Assembly: GCA_018350325.1 (NCBI GenBank)
Contig: JAEVLN010000007.1
Span: 2,223,856 to 2,287,855, forward strand
Source: Globodera rostochiensis
Lineage: Eukaryota; Nematoda; Chromadorea; Rhabditida; Heteroderidae
Length of the DNA stretch: 64,000 nt
Direction of reading: 5' to 3'
The notes beneath the pieces are model-generated. The model was given only the letters and a program-made list of their open reading frames with translations. It was not told the origin of the DNA and searched no databases. The position numbers were made by a program, and so were the translations under genes. Position 1 is the stretch's first letter; every line of letters begins with the position of its first letter. Positions 1-12,147 of this stretch are shown here, one piece after another.

Positions 1-480
1 GGGGAGGGATTCGGACATTTTTGACTTGGGGGGGGGGATTCAGACACTTTTTGGCTTGGGGGGGATTCGGACGTGGGGGATTCGGACCTTTTTTGACTTG
101 GGGGGGGGATTCAGACACTTTTTGGCTTGGGGGGGTTCGGACGGGGGGGATTCGGAACGGGGGGGGGGGATTCGGACACTTTTTTGACTTGGGGGGGGGA
201 TTCAGACACTTTTTGGCTTGGGGGGGATTCGGACGTGGGGGGGATTCGGACCTTTTTTGACTTGGGGGGGGGGATTCAGACACTTTTTGGCTTGGGGGGG
301 ATTCGGACGTGGGGGGGATTCGGACCTTTTTTGACTTGGGGGGGGGGGGGGATTCGGACCTTTTTTGACTTGGGGGGGATTCGGACGGGGGGGGGGGATT
401 CGGACGCGGGGGATTCGGAACGGGGGGGGGGGGATTCGGACCTTTTTTGGCTTGGGGGGGGGGGGGGATTCGGACCGGTA
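1..480. repeat. G-rich tandem repeat
   Basis: The first 480 bases are built from the words GGGGGATTCGGAC, GGGGGATTCAGACAC and CTTTTTTGACTTGG. Blocks recur at roughly 65-80 bases. The long G runs could form quadruplexes and are prone to length errors in an assembly. Open frames exist on both strands only because the repeat lacks stop codons; they read as Gly/Asp/Phe or Pro/Ser repeats and are not genes. The array probably continues upstream of the window. Confidence 0.95.
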
Positions 481-577
481 GCCAATTAAAAGCGGGGTTT
501 GAATCAGTGGATTATTTTTGAAAATTAATAATTTTTGTCATTTAGAAACTAAGTTTAGAATTTTCTAGTAAATTAAC

Positions 578-2221
578 ATGTCAATTTTGACCGAATCAAC
601 CAATGGCGAGGAAATAACAGATGATCAACAGGGTATTTATTTATATTTATCGAACCTAGGGGTGCATTTTTCGTTTTATTTCATTTTTTAAAAGAATTTT
701 TCCAGAAGAAAAATCTTAGGCCTTTGCGGGAAAAGATCAAGCAAATTGAATTGGAATTGAAAGGCATCAAGCAGTTGAAGGGAGAACAGATTGCAAAGAT
801 GGAGGAGTATCAGAACAAACAGCAACAGTTCATCATCGACGCGATCACTAAAAAACAAAAGGGTAAACTTGTTTGAATTTAAATATTACATTTTTTTGTG
901 AATTTGCTGCATTTATGTTTCACTTTATTTATATTCCACCCTTTTAGTTACCACTGATAAGTTTTCGTTGAAGCATCAGGAACACGAGAAATTGTACCAG
1001 AATCTAATGGAAGAAATGAACTTGAAGCAGCAACAGCACCAAAAGGAGAACAATGACAAAATTGGCTGGTTAAATAAGGACCAGGAGCAATGCGGTAGGG
1101 AGACATATGTTTTTCTCTGTCTTCATGCGACGCTGGAATTCTTCAAAACCAATCAATACATTCAATTTGTTTTGCACCGTTTCAGTTTCTATTGATCAGT
1201 TCTCGTTGGTGCAAAGTGATCAGAAGGCGTTACTGGACAGACTTAATGGACTCGAGCAAAAGCAAGCGGCGAATTTTGATCAACAAAAAGCTGATCAGAA
1301 AGCACTGAGTGCAACGATTGATCAAGTGGGTTTAAAGAGGGCATCGGCTGGTACCATTGCTTCAGTTCCCATTGGTCAGTTTTCCGACTGCCAACGACGA
1401 TCATTGACTTGGAACACAAGCAAAAGAATGATCAGGAAGAAAAAGGTCGTCAAGATGGAGAAGTATCAGAAAGAACAGCAACAGAACATTGTCGACTTGC
1501 AGAAGACAGTTGCCGCGTTGAGGGAAATTGGTAATTTTGGTATTAAATTTTGTTTAGAATTTGTGGAAAAAATCTCTGTCTTCTAGTTATCAGTTTGAGC
1601 TTTTAATATTAAAAAAAATTATATTTTCTTAGGGCTAACCCTTCAAAATCGATGGGATTCCGCTGCATGTCACCGCGGCCTCACACTCTTTCAGCCCGAA
1701 CGATTGATTGTCAAATATACTTGTACTGGAAAACATAATTGGGGTAAATAGTATTCTGTTAAAGTGATTAATTAAAAAGTGTTATGTAAAGAAAGTACAA
1801 AAAAATTTTGATTCGGCTTACTACTTTTCAGGGTATCGCTCTGTCCGCGCTGTTGAGCCAATTTCAAAAAGGGATTTCGGCATTTTCTACTACGAAGTGA
1901 AAATATCAGCGTTAGGGTAACTTATAAATATTTAAACAATTGTTGTGCTTTGGACAACAATTGGGTGAGAAAGAATTCTTTTTAAGAAATACACTATTTG
2001 TAAATTATTTTTTGTTTAATTTTGCAGAAACTGCCGGATTGTTTGTCCATTCTGCCGCCGAATTATTTCCATGCGTTTTGTATCCTATGCTAAAAATGCA
2101 ATTTCTTAAAATTTTGATTTTTGGGCACAATGGTCGAAATTGGGGATTCTATGGCCCCGAAAACTCCTATGAACATCTTTTGATGAGGGTTGGAAAAAAA
2201 TTGGCGAAAAATGGCCTATAA
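578..2221 (+). pseudogene. Coiled-coil-SPRY gene, broken
   Basis: Exons seen: 578-632 (start MSILTES), 706-862, 948-1094, 1186-1530, 1633-1743, 1832-1916 and 2028-2221. Exons two to four are Lys/Gln/Glu-rich coiled coil ([22 protein letters not shown]). Exons five and six are the start of a SPRY domain ([20 protein letters not shown]). The large central SPRY exon, which in relatives carries WGHAVEGC and [10 protein letters not shown], is missing; only a scrap ending in TTGGGTGAGAAAG is left near 1960. The last exon begins normally ([17 protein letters not shown]) and then loses similarity. The first two exons do not join in phase. Related loci lie at 27.5-30.1 kb and 57.0-58.3 kb on the other strand. 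No signal peptide is seen. Most likely a decayed family member. Confidence 0.75.
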
Positions 2222-3019
2222 TGCACAAAAGTACCAATTCATATTTATAGCTAACATTTTCGAAAATGTTAAAATTTATTAAAAATTTCGTTAAACAATA
2301 ATGCATTTTGATCAAAATGGCTGTTTGATTTTATTGAGTAAAAAATTTATTTTTATTTTTGTCATATTTTTGACCAAAAAATCAATTTCTAGGGGTACTA
2401 AAAAAAGCACGAGCACAACAGAAGCCGACTCCAACCGAATGCAACCGCCGCCGCATCTCAATGTCGGTCAGCGTGTGTGCCATTTCCTGGCAATTTAGAA
2501 TTGAGCAAAATAAGCAAAAATCTAAAAATTGAAAAAGAAATTCTTTGAAATTTAAAGAAAGTAAAAAATTTGAAGCGAATATATCGCATTAATTCTTATG
2601 ATCCCACTAGGGTATTCATTTTTTTATTTGTGTATATTATTTCAAAATAAATATTATTAAATAAAAATATTCATTAACTCACAATAAACGATTAAAAAAT
2701 GCAAAAAATGACTAATGGAAAAAGAAAAGTGTCAAAGTTAATGGAACGCCAACAAACGATCAATTTGCCAACCTCCTCAAGTGCCGGTTTCGATTTGATG
2801 GCACAAAATTGAAACCGTAGAAGAATTGAAGGAGGAAATGAAGAAGACAAAAGAATTGGTCGGCAGAAAGCTTGAACAGATGGAGGAATGGAAAAGAGTT
2901 CGTTTCGACAGGCCATTAGCAAAGCTTGTTGGATGGGTCCTTTGGGTTTTCGTAAATGTGCCACGAAAATAGAAATTTAGAGGATGCCCAAAGGTTCCAC
3001 GTCAGCTTACCCGCTTAAA
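2222..3019. other. Intergenic, one coding-like scrap
   Basis: Mostly AT-rich with no recognised gene. Positions 2799-2970 (+) read as a short Lys/Glu-rich coiled-coil-like stretch (EELKEEMKKTKELVGRKLEQ) ending in a stop, without a supported start or splice site. It could be an exon relic. Confidence 0.4.
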
Positions 3020-3389
3020 GCAACCCCTGTCATATGCAAAGTGGAATTCAGATTTATCGACCAATATCTCTGCTTCTTTGGCCATTTACTCTGCCTAGGG
3101 GCGCTTTTTCCATACAATACATTGGCCGTAATGCTTCAACCCCCTCCCCCAAAATTGGCATAAACAGGGGGCCCCAAATGCCGACCATTTCTGGCATATT
3201 CTTTGTTGGAGTAAGGAAATTTTTCGTAAATGCCAACACATTCTCTCGCGTCCCTTCCACTCGCTCCGCGGGCAATATTATTTTGAAACAAAGGCACTTC
3301 TAAGCCAGCGATCAAAGCCGCATAAAAGCGGGGGAAATGCATAGAAAGCACATTATTCAAATCTAATTTTATTGTAATTGCCTCAAAAA
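3020..3389 (+). promoter_or_regulatory. SPRYSEC promoter with three DOG boxes
   Basis: This stretch, from a CACGTCAGC word to the start codon, is conserved upstream of the chimeric genes at 41.25 and 44.25 kb (reverse strand), which argues for function. It has a TATA-like CATAAAAG at 3321-3328. The hexamer ATGCCA, known as the DOG box of dorsal-gland effector promoters in Globodera, occurs three times: 3156-3161 (reverse), 3192-3197 (reverse) and 3230-3235 (forward). All three are kept in the other two copies. Gland expression itself is inferred. Confidence 0.7.
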
Positions 3390-4689
3390 ATGCGCCCCTT
3401 TCTCTTCTTGGCCGCTGTTTGCTTGCTTCTGGCAGGTCAGAAAAATTTTTTTCAAATTTAAAATTTGGCGCAATATTTCATCGCTTTTTTCATTGTGTGT
3501 GGTGACAAAATTTATGTAAATATCGAAATATTTTAACTTAAATTTTCGACTGACTTACGTAGAGAATTCAGATGCTTCGCCAAGAAAAAAACCCAAACTC
3601 GAAAAAGGGCCATCCAGTGCTGCCAATGCTGAATCAACCCATGTAACAGTGCAAAATAGTTTAGGTATATATTTATTTTTTCAAATTAATTACCTATAGG
3701 AATAGGAACATCGATTAAGCTCTCCAATTAAGAAAGATTCTCAGAAGGAAAAAAGTGGAGATAATAAGATACTTTTTTCATAGCAAATTCAAAAAGTGGT
3801 ACTTTTTATGCAATAACCTGCACAAAAGGTAAATTGTATTTTAATATTTTAAAAATAAAATTATATTTTCTTAGGACTAACCCTTCAAAATCGATGGGAT
3901 TCCGCTGCATGCAACGAGGACCTGACGCTCATTGAGCCCGAGCGATTGATTGTCCAATATAATGGAAATTATTATGGTAAATATTATTCTGTTAAAGTTA
4001 TATAAAAAGATTTATAAAAAAGTTCACAATATTTTTGATTAAATTTTTCTTTCCAGGGCATCGCTGCTCTGTCCGCGCCGAACAGACAATTCCAAAAGAC
4101 GGCATTTTTTACTACGAAGTGACCATCTTGGAGAAAGAAAGGTATGTTAAATAAATAAATAGTGAACTTTGAAATGCTTTAAAAGCATTTTACTTTAAAA
4201 AAATTATATATTAGCGCTGTTCACATTGGACTTGCGACCGAACAAGCGTACTCAAACTGTGACAATTTTTGGGGTCACAAAGTTGACTTCCACAGAAAGA
4301 GGCGTCCTTTGGGAGAAAAGCCCGAATTTGAGGAAAACGACGTCATCGGATGCGGCATGGATTTGGCAACTCGCCAAATCATTTACACGCGAGACGGAGA
4401 GCGTTTGAGTGAGAAAGAAAAAATAAAAATAAAAAGGACCATTTAACCACTTTTGGGGTGTTTCTTTAATTTAAAGATCTAATCGATGGCCCATTATTTT
4501 TGGATTTAATAATCATTTTATTTATTTAATTTATTTCCTTTTGTTTATTTTTTTACAGAAACTTTATTTGTCGATTCTGCCGCCGAATTGTACCCGTGCG
4601 TTACGTTGCTCAATTCTCGCTCCACAATTAAAGCGAATTTTGGCCCGAATTTCAAATACAACATTCACGCCGATGCATTTAGAAAGTGA
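3390..4689 (+). CDS. SPRYSEC-type secreted SPRY protein
   Basis: Six exons, 3390-3435, 3563-3664, 3875-3976, 4057-4141, 4215-4408 and 4559-4689, join in phase to give 219 residues and a stop. Exon one is a signal peptide ([15 protein letters not shown]). Exon two is a short basic linker ([16 protein letters not shown]). Exons three to six are one SPRY domain: [50 protein letters not shown] and SAAELYPCV. Secreted SPRY proteins of this layout are injected by cyst nematodes into plant cells, where the SPRY fold acts as a protein-binding platform. The central exon is about 50 bases shorter than in the BTB-BACK-SPRY relatives, losing a surface loop. All splice sites are GT-AG. This is the only intact secreted SPRY gene in the window. 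Confidence 0.88.
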
Positions 4690-4924
4690 AAAACGAGGGA
4701 ATTTATTGGATTTTGCTGTTGACGGATTATTTTGTTCTTTGTCGATCAAAACATTTTATCAATTCAATTTGTTTTTGAATTTGTCAATTATTTTGAGAAA
4801 AACATCCAATGAACTTACATCGCTTACACCACTAATTTTCGGCAAATCCTACAAATTTGAAAATAAAACAAATTGTATTTTTCAAAAGAAAAAATAAATT
4901 TAAAAAATTTTTTTCATTGTCCGG

Positions 4925-5170
4925 GGCTTCCCCTCCTCATCAGAATTCGTATTCAAAATTTGGTCAAAATTTGGCTTCAATTTTTGTGACAGGGTAATAC
5001 AACGCATGGAAACAATTCGGCGGCAGAAGAGACACATAAATTGGCAGTATCTGCAAAAAACTAATAAATAACTCAAGTAAAATTATTTACGTAAAAAACA
5101 ATCGCGTTTTTCTTGAAAATTAAATTGCACACCGTTTTTTTCTTTCTCACCCAAACTGAACTTTGATGTT
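4925..5170 (-). pseudogene. SPRY last-exon relic, inverted
   Basis: Read on the minus strand, 4925-5040 resembles the last SPRY exon ([10 protein letters not shown], then EAKF) and 5140-5170 keeps the end of the preceding exon (a GGTGAGAAAGAAA donor region). In-frame stops and a missing body mark it as a relic. It lies head-on to the intact gene at 3390-4689. Confidence 0.6.
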
Positions 5171-5573
5171 TTTTTTAATAATAAAATTTCTATTCTGTCA
5201 TTGATTTTGTTAGCATAAAGGGTCAAAATTTGTGCAAAAATTGCATTTTGTTAGTAATTTCTGAAAAAGAGGTTGAAAAATACCCCCCCCCCCTAAAATA
5301 GAACCCCCCTTTTTGAGGGAAACCGATAAACAAGTTTGCAGTGAAGCTGGTTCAAACCCAACACTCACAATACGAATTATAGCGCAAATTCAGGATTTCA
5401 CAAAATTAAATATTTGCATTTTATTATTACTCAAAATTTAGGTCATTGGTCGGCCTACGGAAAGTTTCTCATAAATTGTTTATTAACTTTAATTCGATAT
5501 AAAGAGTGAAGAGAGTAAAGATTTATCGAAGGTTACACAAGAATACCAACTTGCAATTTCCTTTTTTCACAAT

Positions 5574-7031
5574 TTATTTTGAAACGGCATTCAATAAAGA
5601 TAATTTATCGTCGTCCTGATCAATGGACCAGATCATTGTGCCTCCAATCTTTTGGCTAGCAACATATTGAACCTAAAAATATTAAATTTTTAAATCCTTT
5701 CTAAAATTTTCTTACCTTATCTTCCAGTGATTGGGGGTTGTCAAAGGTCAGGAATATTTTGGAAGAAGCATCGTAAATGTACGGCGTTTTGGCAGTTTTA
5801 TGATAAGTCATTTTGGTCAGATCAGAGCTGTTGCCCAAGTCGCGCCAAGCCAATTCAGTGCCATAAATGCCGAGTTGACGCCAAAGGCCGTCGACATTCA
5901 GTGGTGCTCCAACGTTGTTCTAAAATTGATTTAGCCAGTAAGTTAAGATAACTAACATGTAACTTTTATTTAGAGCCCGGACTGAATCTGGATCCAGACT
6001 GGATTTTTCTGGATCCAGATCCAGAATCCAGGTAGGATTGGATATCCTAAAAACCTGGATTTTTTAATGCAGGTAAATCCAGAGCCAGGTCATTTCCAAA
6101 ATCCAGATCCAGATCCAGGTTTTTTAAAATTCCTGGCTCTACTTTTATTATTGCGATCAATCATAATCATAGAGAATTTACCTTTTCCGGATCGTTCATT
6201 TTGGTCAGATGATAAAAGATTGTCCAGTTGGTGTTTAGTGAATCAGAAGGATCGGCATTTGTGCCCTGATAAAGTGCCGAGTTGGGCCCTGTCGACTCTG
6301 TGCTCCATCCGCCATAATAATTGTAGCACATCACGTTGATGAAGTCGACGGCGGTGGCAATGCCGGCCAAGTCAAAACCCGGGTCCAAATAAAAGGCACT
6401 TGCGGCCGAGGCTATGCTCAGCAAAGCGCCGGATGGAAGTGCCATATTCAGCTCACGCAGAAATGCCACATAATTGGCCTTGTCATTCTGTTTAAATAAG
6501 TTTTCAAATGTTATAAATTTAAAACATTTATATTTTCAGGAAAATATATGTAACGCTTTTGCCGATAAGTTTTGTTCATGTCCCAGTTTGTTTACCACTG
6601 TTGGGAATTGCCAGTCGATGTTGGCACCATCCAATTCATTACTTTTCAGAAAAGAGACAATTTTAGCGATAAACTCTTGTCGGGTTCCATTGTTTGATGT
6701 TAGCGATGTAAAAATGCTTGCATTAAAACCGCTTAAAATTATCAAAATCTTTTAATTTCAAAATAATTTTACCCTCCGCCAATGGCAATTAACACTTTCA
6801 GAGCGCTATTTGCGGATTTTCCCGTTGTTAAAGCTTGCGCTTGGACAGAAGTTAAAGGACTCAAATTGCCTTGAGCATCCGGAACCGAAAAGGCAAGGAC
6901 CAGGTGGGTCAGCCTCTTGGCCTATTTTCAATAAAAGCAGAAATTCAAAAAATATATTTAAAAAAGAAATTATTTGGCAACCTGATCACTCGTTAAAGCC
7001 CGGGTGCCTTGATAATAGCCGACAACTCGGC
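5574..7031 (-). CDS. Chitinase-like GH18 protein, likely inactive
   Basis: Six exons in transcript order, 7031-6982, 6921-6773, 6731-6596, 6487-6182, 5919-5716 and 5672-5574, join in phase for about 314 residues and a stop. The GH18 barrel is clear: RVVGYYQG, LTHLVLAF, LKVLIAIGGG, DGANIDWQFP, VDFINVMCYNYYGG, and MIWSIDQDDD near the end. The catalytic motif DxxDxDxE reads D-G-A-N-I-D-W-Q, so the proton-donor Glu is Gln and one Asp is Asn; the usual Met-x-Tyr-Asp motif is MCYN. The protein should not hydrolyse chitin and is better seen as a chitin-binding or regulatory relative, like the chil genes of C. elegans. The first exon (start and signal peptide) was not found, so the 5' end is open. 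A small MITE sits in one intron. Confidence 0.82.
5971..6141. mobile_element. MITE, hAT-like, 171 bp
   Basis: The ends are TAGAGCCCGGA and TCCTGGCTCTA, imperfect inverted repeats, flanked by the 8-bp direct repeat CTTTTATT (5963-5970 and 6142-6149). The inside repeats GGATCCAGA-type words. It lies in an intron of the chitinase-like gene. A diverged relative is at about 18,020-18,120. Confidence 0.75.
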
Positions 7032-7039
7032 CTGAAGAA

Positions 7040-8630
7040 ACAGAAACAATTGCTAATTGATTGATCCATGCACAAAATAATATTCACAAAAATTTGTTTA
7101 TTTTGGAATTTTTAATTTTATGATTTTAAAAATCTTTTTATAAGCAACTATATCACCACAAAAACATTTTTTTTTTTGAATGCTGTGCAAACTTTGATTC
7201 GAATCAGGGTTGCACGATATTTCGTTTCGGTTTCGTGTTTTTCGTTGGGGGTTTGGTTTTCGTCTTCGAAAATCAAAAATTTTGCGAAAACCCAGAAAAA
7301 AATTTACACCCCTAAAGATGGACATTTAACTTTAAAAAAATGTTCACTGTCCGGGAGTCGTTATCAGAATTTGTATTTAAATTGACCCAAAGTTTTTATA
7401 GACTAAATTTGGCTTATCTTCAAAATGGGGAAAGGACATTTTCACTGATGATAATTTCGCTTGTCGTCTCATTAATTGAATCTTTTATTTGATTAGAGCA
7501 AAATATCGACACAAAAAATGGGGGGAATTGGAACATTTATCAACTAATAATAAATGTGATTTAAAATGCTTCACACAAATAGGATAATTGGATAAAAAAA
7601 ATCAGAAATTGTCAACCGATAAAGATATTTCATAGCCAATCAAAAAGTGCCACTTTTTATGCATTGACCTAGTAATATGAATTTTTTTTTCATTCAAATT
7701 AATGGGAAAGAACACTGTTGCGGATGTGAATGAAAGATCGAGGCCAAAGAGGGCATCCCAACGCACCAACAGCGACTGATCTTTCCGGATTCAAATTACT
7801 TTTCTGCTGATTAACGCGGCTTTTTGTTCAGAGAAACAGCTTGAGGGAGACCAAACATTGGCTGACTTCAGGAGGGTTTCACTTTTACGCTAATTCTTTG
7901 TCTTGAATTTTTTTGATTTGATCTTCGCTTGAGAATTACATAATTTTTAGTGTGTTTTTTCTGGTGTTTACTTATTTGTATGGCATTTCAAAATTGCGGT
8001 TTCAATTGGTTAAATTTCTTTACTCAGAGAATTTCATTTGATCACCCAACAAATCATTTCTTTGATAATAGTTGCAAAAGGAATAAATGCCCATTACAAT
8101 TGATAGTAAGCAAAATATATTAAAGTACGGGGGGTTCAGTTAATTTTAAAGATTTTAACCAAAATAGGTAGGCTTTTTGTCAAGTCTGCACAAAACTTGA
8201 AGGCAATGAATATTCACTTTCAGTTTGAGAAAGCGCCATGATCGATGGTCAATTAATAAAAGCAGTGAGTGATCAGAGGTTTCTTATGATCAAAAAGTGC
8301 GACCTAATCAAAAAAATTGTCGACTCTCTAGCGTTTGATAAAAAGTTCAAAAAAAAAGAGCAATTAAAGTATTTTTTTTTAAATTCGAAAATCGGCAAAA
8401 TTTTAGAGTTTTGCACAGTTTCTTAACAAATACGTTATAGACCTTACAACTCACAAATCAGCATTAAAAACCCTTGAAGAAATGAGAACGAAATAAACCT
8501 AGGGGTTCCGCCATAAATTTTGTTGATTATTCAGCATTTAAACTTTTATAAAAGCGGAGAATAGCAACAATTTCAACGTTTAGCCTGTGTGTTCTCTGTT
8601 TAAATATTTTCATCCAAATTCCGTCGTCGT
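7040..8630. other. Intergenic region
   Basis: No gene that I can support. 7640-7680 resembles the intron found ahead of SPRY exons. 7703-7780 (+) reads as a 25-residue basic peptide (MGKNTVADVNERSRPKRAS) ending in a stop, possibly a stray first exon. The rest is AT-rich, with a homopolymer-rich stretch at 7150-7340. Confidence 0.5.
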
Positions 8631-8639
8631 CCCGTTCAT

Positions 8640-10195
8640 TCATTCATTTTTGCGGTTCACCGGACCTTCGTTTGTGTCAAGCAGTCTGAATCAAATTTTG
8701 GTTTCGGGAAATGCTCCAACATTTAATTCAGCCTCTTACCCGTCGCCGATGGCACTGTCTTCGAAGTCAATGCCAATGCAATTCCACGGACACCAATTCC
8801 ATGCCGCCGCCTCCTTTTCCCACTCGGCCCATTTTGCTTCGTCCCGCTCAATTGGACAACGAACCAAAAGCCAATTGTCCTTTTCAAAGTGCCGAAACAC
8901 CAATCGCTCCCCCGTCAAAATGTTTTGCAGTTCAAATGGCACAATGCCACCACCAGTCCAATGAAACAGATAGATGATAAAATTGACCGGATCGGTCGAT
9001 TTGAAAAATGCCTAAATTGAATAAAGTAATTTAGAAAGAAGTACAATAAAACAAATTCAAAAAGTCACCTTTTTCAGTCCCTCCATTCTTTCCGAATCAA
9101 AATTATAGATTTCCAAGACCTTCGGAATGCCATCCCCGCGGGGCGTATACAACCACTTAGCCAAAGCTTGTTCAGAAGAAGCGCCGGCACTGTCATCAGC
9201 CGGGAATGCGGGAAAAATTGTATCGCAATGGATCAATCGGAGTTTTGGGCAATCGTTGAGAACTGTCGGAGAGAATTGGCGCCAACCGTCGAGTTGGAAG
9301 GTATACAAGTAAAGTCCGTAAATGTTGTCCTTGATCAATGGCCAAATTTGGTGCCAAATGATTTCCCAGCTGCGGGTTTGGTCGTCGATTGTTCCAATTG
9401 AAAGATTGGTGCCTTTGGAGTCAAAAAGTCGGCGGATGCTTTGAAGAAATTTGATGACACTTTGGTCGATGTAACTAAAGTTTACGAAAAAACAAAATTT
9501 AAATGTTGATCAAATGATGACCTCATCATAATGCGTTCAAATCCGATCACTTTTGCTGGAAGCGGCTCTTGCGGAATTGGCAGACGACGCTCGACGACTT
9601 CATTGCCAATGAATTTGACAATTTCAGCGCCATTCCCGTCAGCCGCGCAACGAATTTCCAATCGCCCCAACGACCATTCCATCGATTTGAAATGCGCGTC
9701 CGCCAAAAAGTCAAAACGATCACTGATCAACGCAACTCTCAGTCCAAGCACAAAATGCCCACAAAATTTGAAGACTTCGAACAATACGTCGTCGCAAATG
9801 AAACTGAAAATTTGTTTAAATGAATGTGAAAATACCAAACAATTGTGCACCAAAGTTTAAATAAATCTTTTTAAATTCTAATACCTATTTACATTTTACT
9901 AATAAATAAAGGCCTAAATGGCCTTCAGAAAATTGTTAGCTACTATGTTCTTTTTTCTCGACCTCGGATTGTCAGACATTTTTTGTTGTTCAAATCCGAA
10001 AAAAGATTTAATGATATTTCAACGAGCAAAAAACTAGAAAAATGGAAGTCCCCGTTTCTGCAAGATTTTCCTTTTCGCTGATCAAAAAGAGACTTTCATT
10101 CCGGGGAGCGCGGGGGAATCCCCTGAGCCCATAGAAATAAGGCAAATTCACATTTCTTTCAATTGTTTGTTCGCTTTGCTCGGACTGTCCGACAT
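8640..10195 (-). CDS. F-box protein, intact
   Basis: Five exons, 10195-10152, 9803-9522, 9474-9069, 9011-8740 and 8685-8640, join in phase to 349 residues and a stop. Exon one is the family start [11 protein letters not shown]. Exon two carries an F-box-like helix set ([27 protein letters not shown]). The middle part has family motifs ([43 protein letters not shown]). The C-terminal exon reads [31 protein letters not shown]-box proteins hold substrates for SCF ubiquitin ligases; the substrate here is unknown. No signal peptide. Paralogs are at 16.4 kb (broken) and 45.7 kb (intact). An alternative exon-one-like MSDNP sequence lies near 9980 but lacks a donor. Confidence 0.85.
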
Positions 10196-10204
10196 GGCAA
10201 TGCA

Positions 10205-10890
10205 CATGCCCAACTTCTGCCTTTCTTCCGCCACAAAGTCGGCTGTCAACAATTGATCAGCACCGCGCATTTTGATCAGTCGAGCGCCGATATGTGGGAA
10301 TCCGTCCATTGAATTGATGGCCTTTGGCACTCTGGTATCGCGCAACAACCGTTTTAATTTGCCCATAAAACTATCAACCAAAAACAGTTCCAAGTCAACA
10401 AAAATGCAATTCATTTGTCGAGCGGCCAATTTGTAAAGGTATTCCAGACAAATCTAAATAAACATTTGCCCTCCGGTCTTTGGAGAGTTTTTCCATGGAA
10501 TTTTTTACATGAAATTGCTTCAACGCATCGGCTGAAGACGTCGGTTTGTAGCACAAAAGGACAAAGTTCAAAGGCGCCTCCCCCGTGCTCTTTTTGGGAC
10601 CACGCAGCACATCCTTCAGCTTTCGATTGTCTCGACCAACGACGAGTATTCCTTTAAATTATAAGATTTATGGAAAGCAGAACTAGTCTAAACTAAAAAC
10701 GGAAAGGCTATGCGTCGTCGGAAACTTCAAAATTTTGTTAAGAAAATATTTGCACCGCTTAATGGGATTTCCATTTTTTCTGGAAGCTCCGCGTAAAACA
10801 TTTCCCCATTTCTTTCTTGCCTTCGTCCGCTGTTATGTCGCCGACGGTCGAGTTGAGCGAACTTGTCATCATATTCGTTTGATGGTTAAA
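10205..10890 (-). pseudogene. Unrecognised gene, frameshifted
   Basis: Minus strand. A first-exon-like sequence from about 10,890 begins MMTSSLNSTVGDITADEGKK; a near copy occurs at 31.4 kb. From about 10,645 to 10,205 a long coding-like stretch reads KLKDVLRGPKKS, ALKQFHVKNSMEKLS, then, after a one-base frame change near 10,450, CLEYLYKLAARQMNCIFVDL and SMDGFPHIGARLIKMRGADQ. It runs directly into the first exon of the F-box gene. I do not recognise the family. The frame change suggests a pseudogene or a sequencing error. Confidence 0.45.
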
Positions 10891-10894
10891 TATC

Positions 10895-12147
10895 TTAAGA
10901 GCATCATTTTTGATAATTCCACGGCACAAAGTTTTGTTTGATTATTTTGATTTATCAGCAAATCTCGCTGGAGAATTGGACGAGTCGCCCATATTTGTTA
11001 GATTTGTCGTAACAGTCAACTCATCCCCACCGGGGGATTGCGGTGTTTGAAATGTTAAAGCGAAATAATGCCATAAAAAATATGGGTGACAGACCAACCA
11101 AACAATTCTGCTGGGCCGGGTTGTCAGTTTCTGGGTTAACCGAAGCCAAACGAGTTGGTTAATCCAACCGAAATTTCTGGGGTGGCCTGGTCTGAAACGT
11201 CAACAGCACTGGATTGCCATTTTTAGAATGGAACCATCAAAAATAAGGGGGAAAAGGGAGAATTTTAACAATTTGGAACACTGTAATGATATGCAAAGAA
11301 AGTCTATTCCTTTTGGAGTTAAAGGGCATTGTCTTCATATTCATTATTAATTAATAAGTATTCATAAATAAATGACAAAATGAAATGTCTGCCCTCTTTT
11401 AAATGCCGAATCTGATGACCTCATCAGCTTTATCTTAGGCATTTTTGTACACAAAAAAATTCAGCGGAGGGCACTTTTGCGTTCAAATTGAATGCCTTGG
11501 GCAAAACGGCGACCCAGAGAAAATGGCGGGCGATTAGTGGCGGAATGGGCGAAAGAGCAGCAGGACGGCCAATTTCCGAACCCCGGACCCGAATTCGAAC
11601 ATATTTTAGTCAAAAATTTTCAAAAATCAATTTTAGCCTCAAAACCATTATGAATTTGATCATTCCTTTGCCTTTTCGTTGTAATTTGGCTTTTTGAATG
11701 ATTTTGAGGCTAAAATTTATTTTTGGACATTTTTGAATTTGTAAATTTGTTCGAGTTCGGATCCGTGGTTCAGAATTATCTATGAGCACCAAAAGGCAGC
11801 AAATTTGACATTTCTTCATTAAAGTCAAAAATGTGCATCGAATTCTTTCTGTTCTCATAACAATTTTGGGTCAACATTTTGCTGGAAGCAAATAAAATAT
11901 TCAAATTCATGATAAAAAAGATTAATTCCCAAAGATGCACGTTTTTGGCTGAACATTTTTACCCACGCCCATTCAATTATTTATAAGATAGGTAATCCCA
12001 ACTTAACCCTCATTCATTTTTTGTTTTTCCGCTTGCTGGACGAAATAGGTATATTTGTTTGTACAAATTGTTTTGTTGTCATCCGTTTTTGTTCCATCAA
12101 ATTTCTATTTTTGAAAATTTGTAGCTTTTTTTGAACAAAATTGTGTC
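10895..12147. other. Intergenic with an interspersed repeat
   Basis: No gene seen. 11,486-11,580 is a copy of the repeat that contains GCAAAACGGCGACCCA (other copies near 16.06, 31.80 and 50.1 kb). 11,600-11,760 holds a diverged inverted repeat of TCAAAAATCAATTTTAGCCTC-type sequence. 12,000-12,147 is the probable upstream region of the following BTB exon. Confidence 0.5.

Noticed and set aside
21..489. Open frames on both strands in the G-rich repeat
   Set aside because: They exist only because the repeat units contain no stops; the products are simple Gly/Asp/Phe or Pro/Ser repeats.
7098..7385. Opposing frames around 7.1-7.4 kb
   Set aside because: Short, no conserved motif, and built on CGAAA/TTTCG repeats.
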